Source: Symbiodinium natans (lineage: Eukaryota > Sar > Dinophyceae > Suessiales > Symbiodiniaceae). From it: 64,000 nt of DNA. The notes beneath the pieces were generated by a model, which made no database searches, was not told the origin of the DNA, and saw only the letters and a list, made by a program, of their open reading frames with translations. The stretch is taken from positions 62,001 through 126,000 of the forward strand of contig CAJNDS010002773.1 of NCBI GenBank assembly GCA_905221605.1, read 5' to 3'. Position numbers and translations under genes: made by a program. This document shows, piece after piece, positions 54,535-64,000 of the stretch; positions within the stretch are counted from its first letter, which is position 1; each line of letters begins with the position of its first letter.

Positions 54535-57500
54535 AAAATAACCGACTCAACTAACCCACAGGTTTCTGACCGCTTTTAACAAACATCAAGCCGCTCGGAT
54601 TGGCGGCTTGCTTTGGCTCGACGTCCAGGTTCCGTCACATCCTGCATGCTTGGCTTCTGAAGCAAACAAACCCAGGCACCTCTCGGCGCAAGATGTGGCT
54701 CTCAAGCTAAACGCAAATATGGAAAAGAGTCATCGGCCCTCGCCCTGAATCGAATCTGAAGCCTTCCCCCTAACCCTGGCTCCTAGAAGCTGGTGAAGCC
54801 ACAAGCAACAGCCAGACTCATTCTCCTTCGGATCCTCAAGCAGAAACAAGCAAAAGCCCTCAAAAAATGCTTTTCCACAAGCAAAGACCGGCTACGGAAG
54901 TGGGACGGGCGCTGCAGGGCAAAAGCCTGCCCTGCCGTCACTGCCTCCGGCCGCCAAGATTTCAAACCTCAACTCCATTGACATGATTCCCAAACGTCTA
55001 ACCCAAATCAGCAGAGTACACCCTGTCGGTCCTGAACCTGCTTCTCTGTCGTCTTTCTCAGTCGCATTATCAGATCCACCTTCTGCCTCTGAGATGCCTC
55101 AAGCTGTAAGGCACTGTAAGGGTTTAGGGCCGATCTCCAGGAGCTTCTCTAAACTTAACAGCATACCGCATTTTATGTACTTCTGTATACGTTGTAGAGT
55201 ATACCTCTATGAACCTATGGTTCAGATGTATCAGTATCAATATGGTGATAGTAAACCCTACTATACACAGCTCGCCTTGCAATCATAGTAGTACGCCACG
55301 GCCAGCACCACCAAGCACCTCCGATGAGGGTTCTGGGCCACAAAGCCTGCACGTGGCCAGGAGGCGATGCTCGAGGACTTCCACCATGCTTCGTGCCAAG
55401 GCACAAGGCGTACAGGCACATCAACAAAATGGCACTCGGGTGCTGCAACCACTCCGTCCTGCAGCAGCACATTCCATGCATGGTGGCTTCAACTACCTCT
55501 CTTCCTCTCAGCAAACATGGGATGCTCCGGGGGTCGAGTCCTTGACATGATCTCAAAGGCCTTCGCATTCAGGAGGAGGCCGAGGGTGCTGCGGCAGCGC
55601 ACGGGTTCAAAGAATTCCTGCCAGAGCACTCAGATTTTAACACTAGCTCATGCGGAATATATGAGACTCAGAGCCGCAATGCCAGGTCCGGATGCATCTC
55701 CGGATGCATCTATGAACTCAAAGAGAGGTCCACAGGCTTCCAAGTCTTTTTTTTTGAACGCTGTTCAGACCCCCCAGGGCTCGGAATCCTGCAACACAAG
55801 TCCGAAGATGGACAGGTGATCCGTCTCACAATGGCAGCTGCCCCGCTCCAAGTCCACGGCCAGCGTGTGGACACCTTCGGTGGACCAGGACGAGGTGTCC
55901 TGACATTCCAGAATTTGGAATTGAGGCTTAGGGTTTAGGGTTTAGGGTGCAGGCCGCGGAGATCACCCACTTTCTCAGTTTAAGGCTACTGCCATAAATG
56001 CCAAGAAGCTGGCTGTAAACTACCTGTGGACGGACCCCTGCTGCCTGCCTCTTAACAATGTAAAGCCAGATTGCGCTCCCTATGCCCTATGCACCCGCAG
56101 AATTCTTACAGTGACTCATGCATGGGTCCTTTAGACGGTGCGAAAGTCAGTTCTGTTTTTGTTGGGTGGGGTGGGGGCGGGGAGGTGTTCCTGACTTGTG
56201 CTCAGCGGCTATGTGTGTGTCTTCTTTCCCTGGTGGTCTGTGTCTTTCTATGCCTGTGTTCAACCGCCTGCGCTCTTTGTAAAAATGGATTGGGTGGCTA
56301 CTGGCTTTTGCTCTGTGTCATTTCTTGCCTGTGCTCCTTTGCCTATGTGTTTTTTCAGGGTATCGGATTTGGTTTTGGCGGTTGCCACCCAACATCTTCT
56401 TATGGGGTTTAGGCTTTGGCTTATGACATCTTGACCAATATGACCTCTTAGGGTTCGGGGTTTGCAACCCAGCATGATCTTTTAGGGTCCAGGGCTTGCC
56501 AGCCGACATCTTCTTTCAGGGGCCTTTTAGGGCTAGGTTTTAGGGTTATTCTTTTTTCGGGTTTAGGGTTTATAGGGTTTAGGGTACCTACCTTCTAGGG
56601 CTTTGGGTTTGCAAGCTCCGTTTCGAGAATTTCTGTCATTTTTTGCCGTGTCGCGCGGCCGAACTGGGCAGCAGATTCCACGGAGCCGAGCCATTACACA
56701 GCTTCTCTGTTCAAGAGCCCTCAACCCTAAACCCCTTTATGGCTTCCGTAGTGGTGTCTTGTTGAAGGCAGGGCTAAGCCATAGGCTGCAGAGAGCCCGA
56801 CCCTTTTCCGATGGTTCATGGCCCTCATTGGGGTTATTGAATGGTTCTTGGCTTAGGGTTGAGGCCTTAGGATGGCAACGTGGACGAAGGCACAGATCAC
56901 CATGATAAAAAAAGACACAAACCTTCCAAACAGGCCAACCTGGCAGTTTCAGGCAAAGCCTTCAAAAGCAAAACAGAATTGTTTTTTGTGAAGACACAGA
57001 TAACTCGATAATCCAGGAACGAAAGTCACAAGCCACTCGAAAAAAGAAGAAAGAAAGAGCCTATTTTCCCCTGTAGACGCCATGATACTCCATGCTACTG
57101 CCCAGCTCACAGAGCTTTTCTGCCTCGCCTTCACAAATCCTCCAAGCTGCTTTATGGGTTTCCTAAGGTTCAACTGCGAGGTTTCCTAATTAAGGCCCTA
57201 AATTTCCAGAGGAAGACGCCCGAACACCCACCTTGTTCCAGGAAGCACACGTCGGCTCAAGTGTGGTGTTCTGCACCTGCTGCAAGTCTTATGTGCGACA
57301 GGAGAAAGAAGCGAGCACAACTGCAGAAACTCTTTCCGACATGAACAGTACGCTTAAAACCATAACTGCACGTGTCACGGGCCCAAAGCCCTAGCCTGCC
57401 GTGGAAGAAGAAAACAACGAATGATGAACCACGCTGAGAAGCCCCTACGGGCCCTACCCTCCCCCCCATCCCCTCCCCCCCATCCCCCTCCATCCCCGGA

Positions 57501-59780
57501 AGCCCTGACCATCCTAGAACATCCTGGAATATCGGACTCCAAGGGCCATGGCATGCCATGGCACAATCGCCGGATCCACTTGGAGCTGCAGCTGCAATGG
57601 CTCGGGAAGGACTGCAAGCCAGAGCGAAGACACCGCAATTCCCAGACCTACGAGTATCACTGCTAAACCCCCCAAAGCCAGACAACTTAAATCCCAGAAA
57701 GCGGAACGGCTGCAACCACAAGTTGCAGAGATCTGTACTGTATCACCACAACACATGCACAAGATTGAAGGCAGCGTCAGCGCACTTCTCTATACGTTCT
57801 AGACTTTGGAGGCACAGCTACTGGTGCCGGAGCAAAAACGATCCTAGCTTGTATAATGGCCTTGTATAGGTTGAATAGCGCCAAATAGCCCCAAGAAAAC
57901 AAATGCCTGCGCTGAAGGACAAATGCTGGGACCTGCCTCCCAACTTGAGCACCTCTCCGTCTTCTCCACGAAAGTCGATGACCAGCGGCTGCGAAATGAG
58001 TGTTGATACGACGCCTTTGAACTGAAGCGGAGGGTGACTGCTGAGACCCCCTTTTTGAGGAGCCGCACAAAGCACGGAAGCGGTGAATAATGACACCCTG
58101 GCCTAATCTTCAGCTGAGGGCCTTTCTGAATTTCTGGAACATGCGAATGAGGGAAGGGTGCCAGCCTGATTCAGCTGGTTCGGGCGGCTTTGGTGGATCT
58201 CGGAACTTTGCCGCAACATCCTCCGAGAGAGGTCAGAAGCATGAAGGTGCAGTGGGTCGGTCTGCAGCGCGAAAATTCTGAGAGGTCTGACACTTCACAC
58301 CCGATCCAGGGCACAAACGCAGAACGCTGTAATTACTTGCTCCAGGTTCACAGTCCAGATAAGCTCGGGCTAAGCTAGGTGAGCTTCGACTTCAGAGAGG
58401 TAGGAAGATGTAGGAAGCAGATCTCCTTAAGTGCCCAAAAAGTTACAGAGATTTGGCGCTTGGAGGTTTAGCGGGGCTCTTCAACATCCTCCTCCATCGC
58501 CAGCACGCTCAGCAGCACGGCGTCGCCTCTCACTCCACAGGCTCGGAAGGCCCTGAATGTAGAAATGTGACAGACCCCCTCATTAGAACGACTTTCTCTT
58601 GTTGGCTTCCTTTTCCTCCTCACCATCATCATTATCACCACCATCATTGCAATGTAACCTAAAGTCAGCTTGAAACACAAGAACAAGGCACAGAAAAGCG
58701 TCAACACCTTGTCAGCTACAGCGTTTCCCAGAAGCCCAGCGCAAACCTTTGAATCAGAGTATCCATGCGTCACATCTCTCAGGGCGTGCCTTTAGCTCCA
58801 GCAGCTTCGGCGACAAATGACAGCAGTTCAGCAGTCACCTTGGGGGTCCGAAGATGAAGAGCGTAGACATAGGGTTGAGAGCGAGTTGTATAGAGGTCCT
58901 GAAACGGGCACCGCCCGGAATCACGAATTCCGGTACTTCCAAGCTCAAGACTTCTAGCTGCAAGCGCCAGACACTCCCACAGGCCTCAGCAAACGACATT
59001 CTTGCCCCAAAGCCGCCTGCACTTTGGCGGAGCAGTCTGCACCATCTGCACAGACCCAGGCGCTGCCCCCAGATGCTTGTACAGCTTCAGGTGAGAAAGC
59101 AGCTACCTGAAAGCTTGCGGTGCCGAAGGCGCGAGCACCAGAGATTACCATGAGGTACTTGTACATGTCTTTCTGTCTTCTTGGAAGGAGGTTCAGCGCG
59201 TATAACCTTCACTCACAGCCAGCCTACGTTTAGGTTTGCAGAGAAGAGTCAGGGCTTAGCAGTAGCATATGGGAAACGAGCAAAGCAACCTGAAGAAATC
59301 TTCTCTGCGAGCTCAAGGCTTACAGAGCCTCACGACATCTCAGGATACCTTGCAAACAGTGAACCAAGTCAGATATCCAGCGTTACCTGCACATTTGCCA
59401 TGCTCTTAGCGGATGCCTGCGACAGGAACACTGGACCTTGCCCAACGCCCCAATCTTAAAACAACCTCAAGTGGCACTCAGGGTTCCCATCTCGGTAGGG
59501 ATCACAATGAGCTTGGCCTTGCAGGGGACGAAGGATCTTGTAAGCTCGTAGAAAGTACTAGCATTGAAGAATCGAGTCGAGCACTTTCTTGGGTGGAGGG
59601 CTGTAGCGTGCTTGGAAGATCTTCAGACACCTTGCAGAATCGCATAACTTTCAGATGTCACCAGTAGCTGCGCCACGAAACGCGGTACTGTACCATGCAG
59701 CATAAACACTTCTTGCAGAACATTTTTTTAATGGGTCAGAAGGAAGCGCATCTAAATCCGAGAAAACAAAGGATGGCAAA
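54535..59780. other. Gene-poor stretch with TTTAGGG-type words
   Basis: Telomere-type words at 55925-55950 and 56535-56600 are mixed with the 27-base unit (CCACCCAACATCTTCTTATG, CAGCCGACATCTTCTTTCAG at 56.38-56.52 kb). The remaining open frames are short and unsupported. Confidence 0.5.
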
Positions 59781-59783
59781 GAA

Positions 59784-60245
59784 TTGCCATCTCCGCTGCC
59801 AAAGATGGCTGGGATTCATGCTACCAGTATACAGAAGGAGAACCTTCGACCCTTAATATCAAGAAACGACGAAATGAAGCTTGCAAGCCAAGCGACCTCG
59901 GTGGAATTGGATGGGAGTAACTCGGCCAAAACGTTTTGGACTTTTTCCTCAGTTGCCACGGAAAGGACTGGCCAGCCTCAAGAAACCAACATCCCGGAAT
60001 CTCTTCTTCCCTCAGATGTAGCATTTCGAAGAGAAAGCTTCTACGTGAGACCGCACGATGTTTCTATCCGAAATCAAGAGCACAAGAAGTTGAAACATAA
60101 GTCACTGGTTGTGAGCTCCAAGCGTCAGGGTCTGAAACACACCGTCCAAACTTATCACAACTTCAGTTCTCATTTTGACACATCCGTTCGTGAGTGGAAT
60201 CCTGAGATGCAAGTGCTGCAGTTGTGCTTGGAAATCCTTGCTTAG
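59784..60245 (+). CDS. Hypothetical 153-residue ORF
   Basis: The frame from ATG to TAG is polar and of mixed composition (ESLLPSDVAFRRESFYVRPH, SIRNQEHKKLKHKSLVVSS). No domain, repeat or membrane segment is visible. Neither splice signals nor context support it strongly, so it may be an exon or chance. Confidence 0.25.
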   Translation: MPSPLPKMAGIHATSIQKENLRPLISRNDEMKLASQATSVELDGSNSAKTFWTFSSVATERTGQPQETNIPESLLPSDVAFRRESFYVRPHDVSIRNQEHKKLKHKSLVVSSKRQGLKHTVQTYHNFSSHFDTSVREWNPEMQVLQLCLEILA

Positions 60246-60966
60246 AAGCCCTTCAGCCAGCTTGTTAAGTGGAGCCAACGCCCTTGAAGCTCTACGAGCA
60301 TTCCAGGGCATCATGTCGGTTGCCAGGTGCGACATCGTTCATGGTACGTCTTGGCACGAAGCCGCCCCCTCCGTGACTGCTGAAGTTGCTTGAGAGCGGC
60401 TTCTTTTGTTTGGGGTGAGAGGTATCATGCTCCGGAGCGACGTTTTGCATCTGCGTCAGCAATGACAGAACTAATGGAAGGGATCGCAGGAGTCAACGCC
60501 GCGGCACCCACAGAACCAAACGTAGGGATCGCAGGAGTCGATGCTGCGGCACCCATCCAGCAGTAAAATGGATACAAGAATGAAATGACAATATAAAAAA
60601 GGCTTAGGCTGAAGGTACTTGCGGGGCCATTCAGAGGCTGAAAACATTGCCTGTATCGCTCAAGCTTTGGACGCACACCTTGCGACGAGAACAACGGAAA
60701 ATGAACGCTGCGCTGCAACCCCGATGCGAATACGTCCTCAAAACCCTTCCAAAGCTCGTTGGTGCCCTTTGAGATGTCTTCAGCGACGGCAGCAGCGTCC
60801 TCAAACTCTCGCTACTCAATAACCCGTCTTGCATTGTGTCTGGCAAGGGCTGAACCACCTCCCCCCCTTGCCGTCCTGCTTCTGCTGCTCCCTCCTTTCA
60901 TCTATTGTGCCGCCAGCGGTCGAACCTAAGTTTCGGCTCGAGATGGGCGAATATAGAAGCGCCGTC

Positions 60967-61180
60967 TCAGAACGGTGGGGACGGGGTGGAAGGGGGGAGG
61001 GGGGAGGAAGGGAAGAGGGGGGAGAGGAGGGAAGAGGGGGAAGAAGGGGGAAGAGGGGAGAAGAGGCAAGAGGGGGGAAGAGCAGGGAAGAGGGGCGAAG
61101 AGGGGGGAAGAGGGGGGGAAGAGGAGGGAAGAGGAGGGAAGTGGGGGGAAGAAAGGGGAAAAGTGGGGGAGTGGGATAGG
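60967..61180. repeat. Polypurine tract (GGGA/GAGG)n
   Basis: About 210 bases of almost pure purine on the + strand, with words such as GGGGGAAGAGGG and GGAGGGAAG. It is a polypyrimidine tract on the minus strand, next to the 69-bp repeat. Confidence 0.9.
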
Positions 61181-61270
61181 GCTAGAAAACACCACAACAA
61201 TGCTCGGAATGGAGCTTGCTGTGGAGCTCGTCGATGTTAGTGTTACTGTGCGAGCGGATGTTGAGTTACT

Positions 61271-62110
61271 GTGCGAGCGGATGTTGAGGTCGACGATGTC
61301 GTCGTTGTCGAAGTGGTGGAGGTTGTCATAGACGTTGTTGTTGAAGTGGACGCTGAAGTCGACGATGTCGTCGTTGTCGTCGAAGTGGTGGAGGTTGTCA
61401 TAGACGTTGTTGTTGAAGTGGATGTTGAGGTCGACGACGTCGTCGTTGTCGAAGAGGTGGAGGTCTTGGACGTTGTTGTTGAAGTGGATAATGAGGTGGA
61501 CGAAGTCGTCGTTGTCGAAGTGGTGGAGGTTTTCGTAGACGTTGTTGTTGAAGTGGACGTTGAGGTCGACGATGTCGTCGTTGTCGAAGTGGCGGAGGTT
61601 GTCGTAGACGTTGTTGTTGAAGTGGACGCTGAGGTCGACGATGTCGTCGTTGTCGAAGTGGCGGAGGTTGTCGTAGACATTGTTGTTGTAGTGGATGTTG
61701 AGGTCGACGATGTCGTCGTTGTCGAAGTGGCGGAGGTTGTCGTAGACGTTGTTGTTGAAGTGGACGCTGAAGTCGACGATGTCGTCGTTGTCGAAGTGGC
61801 TGAGGTTGTCGTAGACGTTGTTGTTGTAGTGGATGTTGAGGTTGATGTTGTTGTCGTTGTCGAAGTGGTGGAGGTTTTCGTAGACGTTGTTGTTGAAGTG
61901 GACGCTGAGGTCGACGATGTCGTCGTTGCTGTCGAAGAGGTGGAGGTCTTGGACGTTGTTGTTGAAGTGGATGTTGAGGTCGACGACGTCGTCGTTGTCG
62001 AAGTGGCGGAGGTTGTCGTAGACGCTGTTGTTGAAGTGAATGTTGAGGTTGACGATGTCGTCGTTGTCGTCGAAGTGGTGGAGGTTGTCGTCGACGCAGT
62101 TGTTGAAGTG
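61271..62110. repeat. 69-bp tandem repeat, Thr/Ser-coding on the minus strand
   Basis: About twelve units of 69 bases (23 codons) have the core GTTGTTGTTGAAGTGGACGC, then GAGGTCGACGATGTCGTCGT and CGGAGGTTGTCGTAGAC. All six frames are nearly open. On the minus strand one frame is pure Thr/Ser-type (TTTSTTTSATSTTTTSSTS), like the linker exon at 16.4 kb, whose internal duplication is also 69 bases. A second minus frame and the + frame give NNNVYDNLHHFD and VVVEVDVEVDD repeats, which I regard as shadows. Confidence 0.8.
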
Positions 62111-62127
62111 GATGTTGAGGTCGATGT

Positions 62128-62335
62128 ACATGTAACCTGCAGCCGGGCTGGGAGTAAGACATTTTTCTTCACATGTCCCCAAGCAACAAAGAATTTCCTT
62201 CTTGAAGCAGTAGTGGTCGTAGTCGTCGTAAGGTTGTAGTAGTCGTCGTTGCAGTAGAAGTTAGTCGTTGTCGTTGTCACCGCAGTCAGAGTCGCAGTCG
62301 TCGTCGCGCTACTGGTGGTGTGGTAGTAGCAATCG
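62128..62335 (-). repeat. Block homologous to 25.28-25.46 kb
   Basis: It shares ACCTGCAGCCGGGCTGGG, AGTAAGAC, CTTCTTG-AGCAGTAGT and the following GTCGTCGTA-GGTT pattern with the block near 25.3 kb. On the minus strand it reads TTTATLTAVTTTTTNF and TTTTTTTASRRKFFVAWG. It is probably a paralogous linker exon region. Confidence 0.6.
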
Positions 62336-63046
62336 AAGCAACCGTGGCAGCAGCGATTTCAATAACAATAGTGAGAGAAAAGTTGTTTGCTTATCACTGC
62401 TGGCTTGCATTCTGGTACTGGAACATGTATGTGTATGACTATGTCGGTGGGACCTGAGGGTCCATTTGGCGGTGTCTTTGTTTCAATCTTTCATTAGTGT
62501 TCTTCTTTTTGGAGCAAGCCGTTGCGAAGATCTTCATTTTCAACTGGGGACTTCATATGCCTGGAAATATTCTTGATCTCAATACCTATGTTAAAGATTG
62601 AGTGCTGAAGATTCTAAGCACAAGTTTGGAAAAGATCTTCATTCTCAATTGGAGACTTCCGAAAGGCGTTGAAAGATCTGGCTTCAATATCTGCAACTGA
62701 AGATCGCAGATTTCCAGGAAATCCTCCCAGATACCTGAAGGGGAAGAGGGAGGAAGCTGCTAAGAACCGGAATGGGCCAAAGCGACCCCGAAAACAACGC
62801 CTAACTCTACACTGGAGTTCGCTTTGAACAGGGAAATAGGAAATTGGACCTTTCGCCCCTTTGGAGGCTTATATAGGTGGGGTGTACGGCGCCTACTTCC
62901 TTTGGAGGATCGTTCGACCTCCCGTCAACGCTAGGGCTACCTTAAATTATGCAGTTGGTTTGGAGGATCGTCCCGTCCTAAACCTTCCACTCAGGCCAAA
63001 ATTGCGTTCTCTTGCTGAAATAGGTGCCTTGTAAGTTGAGTCAGCC
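62336..63046. other. Upstream region of the 63.0-kb gene
   Basis: No gene seen. Two related stretches, GAAGATCTTCATTTTCAACTGGGGACTT and AAAGATCTTCATTCTCAATTGGAGACTT (62527 and 62632), form a short imperfect direct repeat. Confidence 0.5.
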
Positions 63047-63517
63047 ATGGCGTACTCTATGCCCGACATTCTTGAGATCTGCACCGAGCGTCTCGGCCAA
63101 GCAGAAGAATGGATACGGCAGCGGGAAACTCGGCCTGAGTATTTCCTCTTGGTCGAAACCCGCGTCGACCGCCTCGAACGTGAGGTCATGCAAATGCAAC
63201 TCAAGCTGGGCGCAGCCGTGGAGCAAATAGATGCGCTGGCAAACCGGTTGGACGAAATGCAGCCGAGGGTCCATCGCTTGGTTGACCAGCTATTGCAGCA
63301 CGAGAAGGGTCTTGACTTTCGTTTCTATTACTCGCACATGGCCTTCAAGAACAAGATGAATGAGCTTGAGCGGCTTGTCACAGGGGCCAGCAAGACAAAG
63401 ACGATCAAGTTCCGCTCCGTTCTGGCGTTCCGTTCCGTTGCGGCATCCGGGGTGATATTTGGGCCCCCCCCACCTCTAGAGATAGAAACCCAACCCTTCG
63501 GCTGTTGGGAATTGTGA
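63047..63517 (+). CDS. Coiled-coil protein, N-terminal exon
   Basis: It starts at ATG in the context TCAGCCATGGCG and begins MAYSMPDILEICTERLGQAE. Heptad-like runs follow (VETRVDRLEREVMQMQLKLG, AVEQIDALANRLDEMQ, VHRLVDQLLQHEKGL), predicting a coiled coil over about residues 35-90. Then comes FYYSHMAFKNKMNELERLVT. After TGAS the sequence turns atypical (GPPPPLEIETQPFG), so the exon may end near 63393 at a GC donor (GGCCA|GCAAGA), with the gene continuing to the right. The role is unknown; coiled coils usually mediate assembly. It is transcribed away from the large minus-strand gene. Confidence 0.6.
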   Translation: MAYSMPDILEICTERLGQAEEWIRQRETRPEYFLLVETRVDRLEREVMQMQLKLGAAVEQIDALANRLDEMQPRVHRLVDQLLQHEKGLDFRFYYSHMAFKNKMNELERLVTGASKTKTIKFRSVLAFRSVAASGVIFGPPPPLEIETQPFGCWEL

Positions 63518-63814
63518 GAACTAGAGGGGTGTTTGCGCAGAAAGGCCTTTCCTCCTTCAATCTTCTTTTTCTGGTCGTGTGCAGATGTGATTGTTCCTCG
63601 TGTCTCCTCCTTTTCTTGCGAATGAGAAAAAAGGAAGCAATGGTGGAGAGATTGTCACACACACGCCGGGCCACAGAAAAACTGGCAACAAACAGGCAAG
63701 GAAGCAAGTGAAGCACGCGGTGGGAGGGAGGAAAGGGATTCTCACCTTTATAACCCTTCTCTTCTTTTTCATTGGCTTCATCTTATCGGTGTATTGTTTC
63801 TTCCCTTCTTCTAC

Positions 63815-64000
63815 ACATGAAAAGACTGTGTGTCTGTCTCTGTGTGTCTCCGTGTCTCTCCGTGTGTCTCTGTGCATCGTGTGCTTGTGTGTGTGGTTTG
63901 TGTGTGTGTGTGTGTGTCTGTGTGTCTGTGTGTCTGTGTCTCTGTGTGTCTGTGTGTCTGTGTGTCTGCGTGTCTGTGTGTCTGTGTGTCTGTGTGTCTG
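63815..64000. repeat. (TGTGTC)n / (TG)n microsatellite at the window edge
   Basis: Irregular TGTGTGTC, TCCGTGTC and TGTCTGTG words run to the end of the window. Confidence 0.95.

Noticed and set aside
60926-62280. Overlapping 250-420 codon ORFs in the 69-bp array
   Set aside because: Every frame is open because of the repeat. Only the minus-strand Thr/Ser frame has support from the homologous linker, and even that is uncertain.
1-64000. Relict spliced-leader sequence
   Set aside because: I looked for a CCGTAGCCATTTTGGCTCAAG-like tract and did not find a convincing one, so the dinoflagellate assignment rests on introns, repeats and gene layout.

Overview
The window looks like nuclear DNA of a dinoflagellate, most likely a Symbiodiniaceae/Suessiales-type genome. 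This is inferred from the sequence, not from a search. The reasons are long same-strand runs of exons, splice donors that are often GC or GA instead of GT, acceptors nearly always followed by G (AG|G), very low gene density, many tandem and dispersed repeats, and scattered TTTAGGG telomere-type tracts. There is no bacterial-type operon, CRISPR array or recognisable rRNA/tRNA gene.

Minus strand, about 35.5 kb down to the left edge: one very large, modular, secreted or surface protein gene (or a tight same-strand cluster), read right to left. It starts with an array of 12 kelch exons (35.5-17.3 kb), each encoding one propeller blade, each phase 0 at both ends, joined by GC-AG introns. Six are intact and six are broken. 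Next come a Ser/Thr-rich linker exon, three CUB-like exons, a cysteine-rich exon, a MAM exon and a fourth CUB-like exon. A 3-kb exon follows with MAM, RCC1-type repeats, SRCR, six kelch repeats and the first part of a repeated C...CWC cysteine module. Two further exons carry more CWC modules, GCC2/GCC3 (ephrin-receptor-like) cysteine modules and membrane segments. A short exon at 726-549 shows that the 3' end lies outside the window. The 5' end was not found. The architecture suggests a cell-surface recognition or adhesion protein.

Satellite block, 28.4-34.7 kb: it lies between the first and second kelch exons. It holds two copies of a compound unit (about 0.65 kb flank plus a 42-bp satellite), then 62-bp, about 72-bp and 14-bp tandem repeats. 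The long ORFs here, on both strands, are artefacts of a repeat length that is a multiple of three.

36-64 kb: mostly gene-poor repeat DNA. It contains segmental duplications (38.4/40.8, 41.8/42.5, 46.6/48.1 kb), a 379-bp insertion with inverted ends and a 6-bp target duplication, a GCCTCGGC-ended dispersed element, a palindromic TA-flanked element, a degenerate 50-bp minisatellite and a 69-bp Thr/Ser-coding repeat. Candidate genes are few: a possible EF-hand protein (minus, about 40 kb), a 68-residue membrane peptide (plus, 40.5 kb), a weak ORF at 59.8 kb and a coiled-coil protein (plus, 63.0 kb). The most notable observation is that three neighbouring kelch cassettes have introns about 99% identical but exons that differ strongly in three short loop segments, one of which starts at a CAG/CTG triplet tract.
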